Shown one piece after another: positions 32,737 to 39,404 of a DNA stretch of 39,404 nucleotides. A program made the translations under genes and the position numbers. How positions within the stretch are numbered: the stretch's first letter is position 1; each line of letters opens with the position of its first letter. The DNA comes from Acidobacteriota bacterium (GTDB taxonomy: Bacteria; Acidobacteriota; Thermoanaerobaculia; Gp7-AA8), in assembly GCA_016184115.1 (NCBI GenBank), contig JACPDH010000046.1, positions 1 through 39,404 on the forward strand, read 5' to 3'. The notes under the pieces were generated by a model. It did no database searches, was not told the DNA's origin, and worked only from the letters and a program-made list of their open reading frames with translations.

Positions 32737-33339
32737 CTAATGCCGCTTCACCGTCTCGCGCTGCACGATGAAGCCCTCGCCCTTCTTCAACGGTCCGCGC
32801 GTGAGGTCCGTCATGTCGAGTTTCTCGCGCTCGACAGCGGCCCAAAAGCCCGGCTCGTCGGTCGACCGGAGAAAGCCGAGCTCGCACTCGAAGATCGGCA
32901 CGGCCATGAGGACATGCACCGAGAGCTCGGCGATGTCGAGGCGGCGCAGCTTCTCGTCGCCCCATCGATCCGTCAGCAGAAGGCGCTGGATTCCGCGACT
33001 TCCGGAGATCGGCTTCGGGAGGCCGATCGTATCGCCCGATCGCGGCGTTAGGCGGTCCTCGATCGGCGTTGTCGTCGCCACCTGAAGGGCCCAGGCGGCA
33101 GTGTCGATTCCCATCTGCTTCACGGCAAGAATGAACTCTACCCGGTGCGACGCCTCGGCTCCGTGATGTCGATTCTCGGCAAACCCGACCGTGGCGAAGG
33201 CGCGGAAGCCGAACGCGGTGCGATCCCATTCGTGGACCGTGACTCGCGGCTCGAATCCGCGTGCTCGCGGCAGCTCCTTCGACCGGACCGGCCGTCCCAG
33301 CGCGCCGACAAAATGTTCGAGGATCGCCTCGTGAATCAT
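32737..33339 (-). CDS. Suppressor-of-fused (SUFU)-like domain protein
   Basis: A 200-residue cytosolic protein. The order of elements resembles bacterial SUFU domains: a central VEFILAV strand, and a C-terminal LSVHVLMAVPIFECELGFLRSTDEPGFWAAVEREKLD matching the usual 'hxhhhhVPI...E..FL...G...' pattern. Bacterial SUFU proteins are of mostly unknown function; many are immunity proteins against polymorphic toxins. No toxin is adjacent here. A TACACT box ends 10 nt before the ATG with no Shine-Dalgarno sequence. It has a GTTAGGC heptamer. The family call is by pattern and moderate; the ORF itself is solid. Confidence 0.65.
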   Translation of the reverse strand: MIHEAILEHFVGALGRPVRSKELPRARGFEPRVTVHEWDRTAFGFRAFATVGFAENRHHGAEASHRVEFILAVKQMGIDTAAWALQVATTTPIEDRLTPRSGDTIGLPKPISGSRGIQRLLLTDRWGDEKLRRLDIAELSVHVLMAVPIFECELGFLRSTDEPGFWAAVEREKLDMTDLTRGPLKKGEGFIVQRETVKRH

Positions 33340-33349
33340 TCCGGAATCA

Positions 33350-33355
33350 AGTGTA
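33350..33355 (-). promoter_or_regulatory. Candidate -10 box (TACACT) of the SUFU-like gene
   Basis: TACACT ends 10 nt before the ATG at 33339; the ATTCCGGAAT palindrome lies between. No Shine-Dalgarno sequence. Confidence 0.35.
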
Positions 33356-33384
33356 CACGGTGAGGCCGGATTCTCCGCGCCGGC

Positions 33385-35244
33385 TTACCGCAAGTCGCGC
33401 CGGCTCTTCCGCTTCTTCCCGTGCAGCCGGTCGAGGAGTTTTGCGCTCAACCGGACCTGCTCGAGCAACTTCTCCTCGAGGCCGGCACCGCGCACCTTGA
33501 ACTGCTTCGCCTCGCGGAAGACCGCGCGTGCGCGGTCCTTCTCCCCACTCTCGAGCAGCGCCATCCCGAGGTGCATCAGGTTCGTCGGAGTCGGCCCCAG
33601 ATCGGCCGACTTCGCGAGGAAGTCGATCGCGGTCTCGAAGTCCTGCTTTTTGAAGTAGACCCACCCGAGCGCGGCGAGCGGAAACTGTCGCATCTCCTTC
33701 GGCGAGAACTTGAGCGCCAGCTTCGCCGACTCGAGCGCTTCGTCGAGGTTCTCGCCCATCTCGGCGAGGTTGTACGCCTTCTCGTAGTAGGCGATCGATT
33801 TCGCGTAGTTCGACTCGAACGTGCGCAGCATTTCCTCGAGCAGCCGGTTTCCTTCGCGGTAGTTCCCTTCCGCGCGCAGCGCTTCGACGAGCGTCGTCGT
33901 CGCCGCCGCCGCGACCATCTCGGGCGGCTCCTGCTTCAGAATCTGCCGTGCGATCGCGATCGCCTCGCGGTTCATGTTGAGGTGGGAGCAGAGGAGCGCG
34001 AATGGCACGAGCACGCCGACGTTCTCCGGCTCGAGCTTCGCCGCGCGACGATAGTGCTCGAGCGCGTCGGAGTACTTTCCGTCGGCCGCGAGCGACTCGG
34101 CCGCGGCGACCTCGCCCGCGGCGGGCCCCTCGATCGGCTCGTGCCCCTTCTGGTCCTCGTAAACGCGAACCGCCTGCTGGTACTCCATCTTGTTCGGGTT
34201 CAGCTCGAGCGCTTCCTGGAAGCACTGCACCGCCTTACGGTTCCAGTTCCGGTCGAGGAAACATAGCCCCAGGTGGTAGATCGCTTCCTCGTACTCCGGG
34301 TCGAGTTTGAGCGCGTCCTGAAAACACTTGATCGCACGATCGAGCTGTCCCTTGTCGTAGAAGATCGTGCCCAGGATGTAGTGCGCCTGCGGGATCGGCT
34401 CGAGCTCGATCGCCTTCTCGAGGAACTTCTGCGCGCGAAGCAGCTTTCCCTTCGCCGCGTAGATCGCGCCGAGCGAAAAGTAGGGAAGGAACGAGTCCTG
34501 CGAAATCTGAATCGCGCGACGCAGCCACCGCTCCGCTCCTCGAAGATCCTGTTCTTCGTGAAGCAGCACCCCGTAGAAGACCGCGGCGTCGAAATGGTCG
34601 GGCTGCACTTCGAGCGTGCGCTCGAGGTAGCCGCGCGCCCGGCTGAGATCGCCGTCATTGAAAAACATCTCGCCGAGAAAGAACGAGAGCTCGTAGTTCT
34701 CGCGATCGAGCTTGTATGCCTCTTCGAGCGCGCGCATCCCGCGTGCCTGATCGAAGCTGTCGATCGCCGCCTCCGCCTCTGTAATGAACGCTACGAAGCG
34801 GTCGCGCTTGTCTCCTCGAAAGAGCGAGAGAATCCGGTCCTTCCTCTCGGTGAATCGATGCCGCTTCTCGAGAGCGAGCATCTGCTCGCCCATCTTCGAT
34901 TCCCAGATCTCGACCATCTCGTCGCCCGTGATGAGCTTTCGCTTCTCGAGAAGCTCCTTGAGGGAGAGCAGGCCGGTCTGATTGATGAAGTTGGCGCGTT
35001 CCTGTTTCTGTAGGAGGTCGATCGCGGTCCGGAGCCCCTCGGCCGTGCGCTTGACGATCTCCTCGAGCGCCGACACGCGCTCGAGCAGATGCTCGTCGAG
35101 CGAGACGTCGCCATCGCGATACTCGTCGTCGAGCTCGTCGTCGTCGAAGCTCCCGACGCCCGACAGGACGAGCAGCTTGTTCTGACATCGGAAGCAGAAC
35201 TCGCGCTCGTCGTCGTTGAACGCACCGCAGGTCTGACAGAGCAT
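33385..35244 (-). CDS. Zinc-ribbon TPR protein
   Basis: A 619-residue protein. A zinc ribbon opens it (C3, C6, C17, C20; LCQTCGAFN...FCFRCQ). A helical region (about 45-150) follows, then about ten tetratricopeptide units through residue 590 (for example AIYHLGLCFLDRNWNRKAVQCFQEALELNPN). No signal peptide or membrane segment, so cytosolic; TPR arrays mediate protein binding. A good promoter (TTGACA/TGTTAT, 35269-35297) and AAGGAG precede the ATG, so it is independently transcribed. The end is basic (GKKRKSRRDLR). It resembles the zinc-finger/FHA protein only in having a zinc ribbon at the N-terminus. Function unknown. Confidence 0.88.
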   Translation of the reverse strand: MLCQTCGAFNDDEREFCFRCQNKLLVLSGVGSFDDDELDDEYRDGDVSLDEHLLERVSALEEIVKRTAEGLRTAIDLLQKQERANFINQTGLLSLKELLEKRKLITGDEMVEIWESKMGEQMLALEKRHRFTERKDRILSLFRGDKRDRFVAFITEAEAAIDSFDQARGMRALEEAYKLDRENYELSFFLGEMFFNDGDLSRARGYLERTLEVQPDHFDAAVFYGVLLHEEQDLRGAERWLRRAIQISQDSFLPYFSLGAIYAAKGKLLRAQKFLEKAIELEPIPQAHYILGTIFYDKGQLDRAIKCFQDALKLDPEYEEAIYHLGLCFLDRNWNRKAVQCFQEALELNPNKMEYQQAVRVYEDQKGHEPIEGPAAGEVAAAESLAADGKYSDALEHYRRAAKLEPENVGVLVPFALLCSHLNMNREAIAIARQILKQEPPEMVAAAATTTLVEALRAEGNYREGNRLLEEMLRTFESNYAKSIAYYEKAYNLAEMGENLDEALESAKLALKFSPKEMRQFPLAALGWVYFKKQDFETAIDFLAKSADLGPTPTNLMHLGMALLESGEKDRARAVFREAKQFKVRGAGLEEKLLEQVRLSAKLLDRLHGKKRKSRRDLR

Positions 35245-35268
35245 CCGGGCCTCTTCTCCTTCCGATCG

Positions 35269-35297
35269 ATAACAGGAATGGCGGTAATCTATGTCAA
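35269..35297 (-). promoter_or_regulatory. Candidate sigma70 promoter of the TPR gene
   Basis: TTGACA (35297-35292), 17-nt spacer, TGTTAT (35274-35269). Perfect -35, 4 of 6 at -10. The leader is about 18 nt and includes AAGGAG. Confidence 0.6.
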
Positions 35298-35346
35298 ATG
35301 CCGTCCGCCGCGCTACGCGGCGTGCGAGATATTTGCGCGACGCGCT

Positions 35347-35375
35347 CCCCCGGTTCCGCTTCGCGGGACCGGGGG
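35347..35375. terminator. GC-rich hairpin downstream of the dehydrogenase gene
   Basis: CCCCCGGTTCCGC (35347-35359) pairs with GCGGGACCGGGGG (35363-35375), 13 bp with one T-G pair and a 3-nt loop. No U-tract. It lies in the 273-bp gap before the TPR promoter. Confidence 0.65.
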
Positions 35376-35517
35376 CTAAGTGCCCCGTTCGCTAAATTCG
35401 ACGACGCATTCCGTGGCGCCGCGATGCGGAGTGTCGGCGTTGCCGGCTTCTCTCCGTGAACGTGAACGCGCCCGCTCCCGCGCCCGGGAGTCAGATCGTC
35501 TTTCGCGTTCCGCGTTT

Positions 35518-36369
35518 CTACTTCCCCTCGTACTCGTAGAAGCCGCGACCGCTCTTGCGCCCGAGCCATCCCGCGTCGACCATCTTCACGAGCAGGGGAC
35601 AGGGGCGATATTTCGGATCGCCGAATCCCTGTTCGAGAACGCGGAGGATGGCGAGACAGACGTCGAGACCGATGAAGTCTGCAAGCGTCAGCGGCCCCAT
35701 CGGATGGTTCATGCCGAGCTTCATGATTCCGTCGATCGACTCGCGCGTGGCGACTCCCTCGTACAGAGTGAAGATCGCCTCGTTGATCATCGGCATCAGC
35801 ACGCGGTTGGAAATGAAGCCGGGATAGTCGTTCGCCGGCAGAGGAGTCTTCCCCATCCGCTTCGCCAGATCTTCGACCTTCTGCCAGGTGGCGTCGGACG
35901 TCGCGATGCCGCGGATGACTTCCACGAGAGTCATGACCGGCACCGGGTTCATGAAGTGCATGCCGATGACGTCGGAGGGACGCGCGGTCTGCGCGGCGAT
36001 CTTGGTGATCGAGATCGACGACGTATTCGACGCGAGAACCGCACCCGGCTTCGCGATGCGGTCGAGGCTTCGGAAGAGCTCTGCCTTCGCAGCGAAGTCC
36101 TCGATGACTGCTTCGACGACGATGTCCGCACCGGCGACGTCTTCGAGATGGAGTGACGGAGTGATCCGTGCGAGGACCGCGTCCTTCTCCTCCGCGGTCA
36201 TCTTTCCTTTGTCGACGCCACGCTGCAGATTCTTCGAGATCGTCGACATCCCGCGGTCGAGGAGCTCCTGGCTGACCTCGACGAGAGTCACCGGAAACCC
36301 GGTCATCGCGGCCGTGTGCGCGATGCCGTTGCCCATCGTTCCTGCGCCAATGACGCCTATTGTGTTCAT
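35518..36369 (-). CDS. 3-hydroxyacyl-CoA (3-hydroxybutyryl-CoA) dehydrogenase
   Basis: A 283-residue NAD(P)-dependent enzyme oxidising (S)-3-hydroxyacyl-CoA or reducing acetoacetyl-CoA. The N-terminal Rossmann domain has GAGTMG (8-13, in [14 protein letters not shown]), and the catalytic pair His138 ([11 protein letters not shown]) and Glu150 (LVEV). The C-terminal domain carries the family's GISNR-like segment ([10 protein letters not shown]) and the final GRGFYEY. Length and C-terminus match Hbd/PaaH; no fused enoyl-CoA hydratase. No beta-oxidation partners are adjacent. Preceded by GGAGG and a full promoter at 36395-36424. The TAG stop is followed directly by GAA/GAAC heptad-like sequence. 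Confidence 0.95.
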   Translation of the reverse strand: MNTIGVIGAGTMGNGIAHTAAMTGFPVTLVEVSQELLDRGMSTISKNLQRGVDKGKMTAEEKDAVLARITPSLHLEDVAGADIVVEAVIEDFAAKAELFRSLDRIAKPGAVLASNTSSISITKIAAQTARPSDVIGMHFMNPVPVMTLVEVIRGIATSDATWQKVEDLAKRMGKTPLPANDYPGFISNRVLMPMINEAIFTLYEGVATRESIDGIMKLGMNHPMGPLTLADFIGLDVCLAILRVLEQGFGDPKYRPCPLLVKMVDAGWLGRKSGRGFYEYEGK

Positions 36370-36394
36370 GCGTTCCTCCGCTAAATTCGCGCGG

Positions 36395-36424
36395 AGTCTA
36401 TTGAACGGCCGGCGCGGGCGTCAA
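36395..36424 (-). promoter_or_regulatory. Candidate sigma70 promoter of the dehydrogenase gene
   Basis: TTGACG (36424-36419), 18-nt spacer, TAGACT (36400-36395). The -35 overlaps the stop codon of the upstream TPR lipoprotein gene. Leader about 20 nt with GGAGG. Confidence 0.6.
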
Positions 36425-37152
36425 CGACCGGGAGATTGAGACGGCGGCGACGCAGGCGGCTCGATCGGCTCCGGCAGTCCGAGCACCGGCTCGCGCTCTT
36501 CTTCCTTCGGTTTCGGCGCCTCGTAGCCGTCGGGCGCCGCGAGGAACTTGACCGACGCGCGGGCACTCCTGCTGTCGTAGAGCTCGAGCAGCGTCGCCGT
36601 GACGAGCTCCGTCTCGACGAGGCGGGGATTCCGCCTGATCTTCAGCATGTCGGGATCGATCGTGTAGGCCTTTGCGTAGTGATCGATCGCAGCCGAGGTA
36701 CGTCCGCTCTTCTCGTAGATGAGCCCGAGCGTGAAGTGCGCTTCGGCGTGACCTGGTTTCTGATTGACGACCTCTTTGAGGAGGCGCCGTGCCCGCCCCG
36801 AATTGCCCTCCGCGAGCTCGAGGATCGCTAGGTTGTAGCGAGCGGAGTAAAAGCGCTTGTCGAAGTGCAACGCGCGCTCGAACTCGTAGCGCGCGTCCTT
36901 CGGGAATCGGCGATCGAATAGAAGGGCGCCGAGCTCGTTGTGCATCTCCGGCGAAGTCGGGTCGGCGCGCAGGGCGTCGATGCGGAGCAGGATCTCCTTG
37001 TCGAGCCTGCTCCCTTCGTCGAGGTACTTCAGATAGAAGGGGTTCGCATAGCTCTCGCGCTCCTGCTTCTTGCGCTTCGCCTCCTCCAGGCTCGCGCAGG
37101 AAGTCAGCACGAGAAGGAGCGAGACCATGGCCATCGTTCTGATCGTCTTCAT
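36421..37152 (-). CDS. TPR-containing lipoprotein
   Basis: A 243-residue lipoprotein from ATG 37152 (a TTG one codon upstream is possible). The signal peptide ends LLVLTSC with Cys19 as the lipobox cysteine. Three or so TPR units follow (about 68-170: MHNELGALLFDRRFPKDARYEFERAL, ARYNLAILELAEGNSGRARRLLKEVV, AHFTLGLIYEKSGRTSAAIDHYAKAY). The tail is Pro/Glu-rich. It sits in the outer or inner membrane facing the periplasm and probably binds partners. The start shares its first base with the preceding stop (TGATG), so the two are coupled. Partners unknown. Confidence 0.88.
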   Translation of the reverse strand: MKTIRTMAMVSLLLVLTSCASLEEAKRKKQERESYANPFYLKYLDEGSRLDKEILLRIDALRADPTSPEMHNELGALLFDRRFPKDARYEFERALHFDKRFYSARYNLAILELAEGNSGRARRLLKEVVNQKPGHAEAHFTLGLIYEKSGRTSAAIDHYAKAYTIDPDMLKIRRNPRLVETELVTATLLELYDSRSARASVKFLAAPDGYEAPKPKEEEREPVLGLPEPIEPPASPPSQSPGR

Positions 37153-37742
37153 CAAGTCACCGGTTTCGCTTTGAGTTTGACCTTGCCGTCGACGGTCTCC
37201 ACGCGGAAGGCGACCGCGTCGACGTTGTAGCGGCCTCGCAACTGCTCCGCCTGCTTCTGCACGAGCGCCGCCACCTGCTCAACGCTTGGCGACGCTTTCC
37301 CGAGAGCCTTGTTCGCCTCCACGACGAGCCGGTGGATCTCAGCCATCGCGTCGCCGTTCGAGACACTCGCCACTTTCACATACGAATCATCGGTCCTCGG
37401 CGTTACAACCGGACGGCTCGGCGGCTCCTCGCCCCGCGGCGCGCTGTATGCCTTCTGCCGATCGCGGAAGTTGATTGGCCCTTCCTCGCGCTCGCGCATC
37501 TGCCGCGACCAGAGCTCCTGGAACCGGTTGTATGCCGCGACGATCCCGTTGTATCGGAAGCGGCTCGCGTTGTCGCGCAGTTTGCCGCGCATCATGTCGC
37601 GGAGCGCTTCCTCGACCCGCTTGCGGTCCTCCGTCGGCGGAAGCTTCCTGAGCCCGCGGAAGAACTGGTCGTACTGGATCTTCAGCTTTCTGATCTGCTC
37701 TTCGAGCCGGTCGAGCTCGTCCAATGCGGGGATGAGGGCCAT
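37152..37742 (-). CDS. MXAN_5187-like helical protein
   Basis: A 196-residue soluble protein. The first 90 residues form two long helices with the pattern IQYDQFFRGLRKLPP, DNASRFRYNGIVAAYNRFQELWSRQMREREEGP, which resembles the C-terminal domain of MXAN_5187-family proteins known from myxobacteria. A Pro/Arg linker leads to a small C-terminal alpha/beta region (about 125-194). No signal peptide. It is translationally coupled to the TPR lipoprotein. A TAGAAT box (37768-37763) lies 20 nt upstream. Function is unknown; the family label is by memory of the motif and moderate. Confidence 0.7.
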   Translation of the reverse strand: MALIPALDELDRLEEQIRKLKIQYDQFFRGLRKLPPTEDRKRVEEALRDMMRGKLRDNASRFRYNGIVAAYNRFQELWSRQMREREEGPINFRDRQKAYSAPRGEEPPSRPVVTPRTDDSYVKVASVSNGDAMAEIHRLVVEANKALGKASPSVEQVAALVQKQAEQLRGRYNVDAVAFRVETVDGKVKLKAKPVT

Positions 37743-37810
37743 CGTCGCGATCCGTAACGGTCATTCTACGTGGATTCCTTCCGCGCCGCTCCGTTCCACG
37801 AGCGCTCGGG

Positions 37811-37816
37811 TATCAT
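37811..37816 (+). promoter_or_regulatory. Candidate -10 box (TATCAT) of selA
   Basis: TATCAT ends 9 nt before the selA ATG, with no Shine-Dalgarno sequence and no good -35. The 83-bp gap also holds the TAGAAT box of the divergent gene. Confidence 0.4.
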
Positions 37817-37825
37817 CGGCGGGCC

Positions 37826-39187
37826 ATGGCCGAAAGGGACGATCCCGCCTCGCTCCGGCGCATCCCATCGATGGATTCGCTGCTCAGCGAGCCCGTGCTC
37901 GTCAAGATCGTTGAGACCTGGGGACGGGAACCGGTCAAGGAGGCGATCCGCAATTATCTCGACGCTCTTCGCGCCGCCGGCCACGCCCGCGCGTTCTCCC
38001 TCGAGAAGCTGACCTTAGCGATCGTCTCCTCGCTCGACACTTCGATGCGGACGACGCTTCGCCGCGTGATCAACGCGAGCGGCATCATCATCCACACCAA
38101 TCTGGGTCGCTCCCCCGTCGCGGCCGCTTCCTGGGATTCCGGACGCGAGCTCGTGACCGGCTACTCGAATCTCGAGCTCGATCTCGAGACAGGCGGCCGC
38201 GGCAAGCGCCATCTCCACGTATCGGAGCTCGCCGCCAAGCTCTTCGGTTGTGACGCTGCGCTACTCGTGAACAACAACGCGGCAGCGGTCCTTCTGCTGC
38301 TCTCCGCCATCGCTGCCGGCAAAGAGGTCATCGTGTCGCGGGGCGAACTCGTGGAGATCGGCGGTGCGTTCCGCGTCCCCGATGTGATTCAGCAGGGAGG
38401 GGCGAAGCTTCGCGAGGTCGGGACGACGAACCGGACGCGGGCCGCCGACTTCGAAGCAGCGATCGGGCGGCGGACCGGCGCGATCTTGAGCGTCCATCAG
38501 TCGAACTTCCAGATCGTCGGCTTCACCGAGGAACCCGAAATGCGCGAGCTGGCGCGAATCGCGAGAGCGAAGAAGGTGCCGTGGGTCGTCGACGAAGGCT
38601 CGGGCCGCGTGGTCGATCTCGCACGCTACGGCTTCCGCCGTCAGCCGACGGTCCGTGAGCTCCTCGCAGCCGGCGCCGATGTCGTCACCTGCTCGACGGA
38701 CAAACTCGTCGGCGCGTCACAGGGTGGGCTCATCCTCGGACGACGCGACCTGCTCGAGCGCTGCGCGACGCACCCACTCATGCGCGCCATCCGACCTGGA
38801 AAAGAGAGCTTCGCCCTCGTCGGTGACGCGCTTGCCGCGTTCCTCGCAGAACGCCACGAGGATCGCATTCCGATCTACCGGCAGCTCTCCACGTCACTCG
38901 ACGCGCTCCGCCAGCGCGCGGAGCGCATCGCTGCCGCAACGGGAGCGAAAGTCGTATCGTCCGACGCGGCGCTCGGCGGAGGCACGACCCCGGCCGAGTC
39001 GATCGCATCGATCGCGATCTCTCCGGACGGCGAGGCGAGCCGCATGCAGCGTGCCCTGCTCGAGCGAAAGCTTCCGATCATCTCCCGCATCAATGGCGAC
39101 CGACTATTGCTCGACCTCCGAACCGTGCAGCCGGACGAGGATTCCGAAGTCGCGGAAGCGATTTCGGAACTGCGAATTAAGAGTTGA
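37826..39187 (+). CDS. selA: L-seryl-tRNA(Sec) selenium transferase
   Basis: A 453-residue PLP enzyme converting Ser-tRNA(Sec) to Sec-tRNA(Sec) with selenophosphate. The N-terminal domain (RRIPSMDSLL, then INASGIIIHTNLGRSPVA) is characteristic; the PLP lysine is Lys293 in STDKLVGASQGGLILG; the DEGSGRVVDL segment is also conserved. The usual partner selB and the tRNA-Sec gene were not found in this window; selD also absent. It shows that the organism probably makes selenoproteins. The end is unusual: the last codons and stop form GAACTGC-GAATTAA-GAGTTGA, a heptad tail within the coding sequence. Confidence 0.95.
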   Translation: MAERDDPASLRRIPSMDSLLSEPVLVKIVETWGREPVKEAIRNYLDALRAAGHARAFSLEKLTLAIVSSLDTSMRTTLRRVINASGIIIHTNLGRSPVAAASWDSGRELVTGYSNLELDLETGGRGKRHLHVSELAAKLFGCDAALLVNNNAAAVLLLLSAIAAGKEVIVSRGELVEIGGAFRVPDVIQQGGAKLREVGTTNRTRAADFEAAIGRRTGAILSVHQSNFQIVGFTEEPEMRELARIARAKKVPWVVDEGSGRVVDLARYGFRRQPTVRELLAAGADVVTCSTDKLVGASQGGLILGRRDLLERCATHPLMRAIRPGKESFALVGDALAAFLAERHEDRIPIYRQLSTSLDALRQRAERIAAATGAKVVSSDAALGGGTTPAESIASIAISPDGEASRMQRALLERKLPIISRINGDRLLLDLRTVQPDEDSEVAEAISELRIKS

Positions 39188-39311
39188 ATTTACGCGGTAC
39201 GATATAACAATAGAATTACAATATCTAATATAAATCGACTAACGACTGCAAACACAAAGCAAGTTTATAAAACTGTTTATAACCATTATATTTTACCTCT
39301 CAATTTAACGC
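39188..39311. other. AT-rich intergenic island before the HAD gene
   Basis: 124 bp that are markedly AT-rich against a GC-rich genome, with repeated GTTTATAA, TATAA and TTATATTT strings. No ORF or stable hairpin is evident. It could be a promoter/UP-element region for the HAD gene. Confidence 0.6.
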
Positions 39312-39404
39312 ATGTTGCTCGCCGCGATCTTCGACTTCGATGAAACGATGGTGCTGCTCGAGGAGCAGCACGGAGCCGCGGCGGCGCAGCTTGCACGCGA
39401 GCAT
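39312..39404 (+). CDS. HAD-superfamily hydrolase (5' end only)
   Basis: The first 31 codons from ATG 39312 read MLLAAIFDFDETMVLLEEQHG, with the HAD motif I DFDET (Asp8 nucleophile, Asp10 acid/base). The frame is open to the window edge. Motif I followed by a helix suggests the phosphatase/phosphoglycolate-phosphatase group, but the substrate cannot be told from this piece. It follows selA in the same direction, though the AT-rich 124-bp gap argues for its own promoter. Confidence 0.75.
   Translation, partial: MLLAAIFDFDETMVLLEEQHGAAAAQLAREH

Noticed and set aside
35386-36394. Shared CGCTAAATTCG strings near the dehydrogenase gene
   Set aside because: Two short matches only (35391 and 36379); likely chance or promoter-related, not a repeat family.
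1-39404. tRNA, rRNA or tmRNA genes
   Set aside because: No cloverleaf with TTC-loop or CCA-like end was recognised by eye; a tRNAscan run would settle it.

Overview
The window is a high-GC bacterial chromosome segment with mostly single-copy housekeeping and envelope genes and no phage, plasmid, CRISPR, rRNA or recognisable tRNA. BlaI/M56 regulation, a DUF4388 (PATAN-type) protein, zinc-ribbon/FHA and zinc-ribbon/TPR proteins, an MXAN_5187-like protein, LarB/LarE, SelA and many palindromic intergenic elements together suggest Acidobacteriota (perhaps Thermoanaerobaculia-like) or a neighbouring deep-branching didermal phylum. This is inference from gene content only. O-antigen-type export (wzm/wzt), RlpA-like and TPR lipoproteins and TatA fit a two-membrane cell.

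Layout. 1-5269 (minus strand): truncated RlpA-like lipoprotein, purB, FtsB/DivIC-like protein, a palindromic element, wzt-wzm polysaccharide exporter, and a zinc-finger/FHA protein. 5398-8730 (plus): larE-larB (nickel-pincer cofactor synthesis) followed by an M49 dipeptidyl-peptidase-III-like lipoprotein. 8891-10499 (minus): a GT4 glycosyltransferase and a small PH-like membrane protein. 10711-15005 (plus): proS, then after a 520-bp repeat-rich gap a BlaI repressor and a BlaR1-like M56 peptidase with an STN-like C-terminus, under a Bla/Mec-type operator. 15277-16337 (minus): DUF1059 protein, ECF sigma factor and zinc-finger anti-sigma. 16490-17170 (plus): MOSC protein. 17558-23988 (minus): a ~1540-residue adenylate-forming/kinase-like/GNAT fusion and a secreted amidase. 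24159-25329 (plus): class I aldolase FbaB. 25656-29927 (minus): glgX, rfbD, DUF4388 protein, tatA. 30279-32603 (plus): pcrA/uvrD helicase. 32737-37742 (minus): SUFU-like protein, zinc-ribbon TPR protein, 3-hydroxyacyl-CoA dehydrogenase, TPR lipoprotein and an MXAN_5187-like protein. 37811-39404 (plus): selA, a 124-bp AT-rich gap, and the start of a HAD hydrolase.

Functional themes are surface polysaccharide (wzm/wzt, GT4, rfbD), storage and central carbon metabolism (glgX, fbaB), specialised cofactors (larB/larE, selA) and two regulatory units (BlaI/M56; sigma/anti-sigma).

The least ordinary content lies between and across genes. (1) The heptamer GCCTAAC/GTTAGGC recurs across unrelated genes in several reading frames, often forcing rare codons. 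(2) Seven-base-periodic GAAnnnn-like tails sit at or next to many stop codons, some paired into long perfect hairpins. (3) Multi-branched palindromic elements occur, one of which supplies the glgX stop codon. (4) TAnnnT boxes lie 6-12 nt from several start codons without a Shine-Dalgarno sequence, suggesting leaderless transcripts. Among proteins, the three-part fusion at 17558-22171 and the M56-STN fusion are the most unusual.
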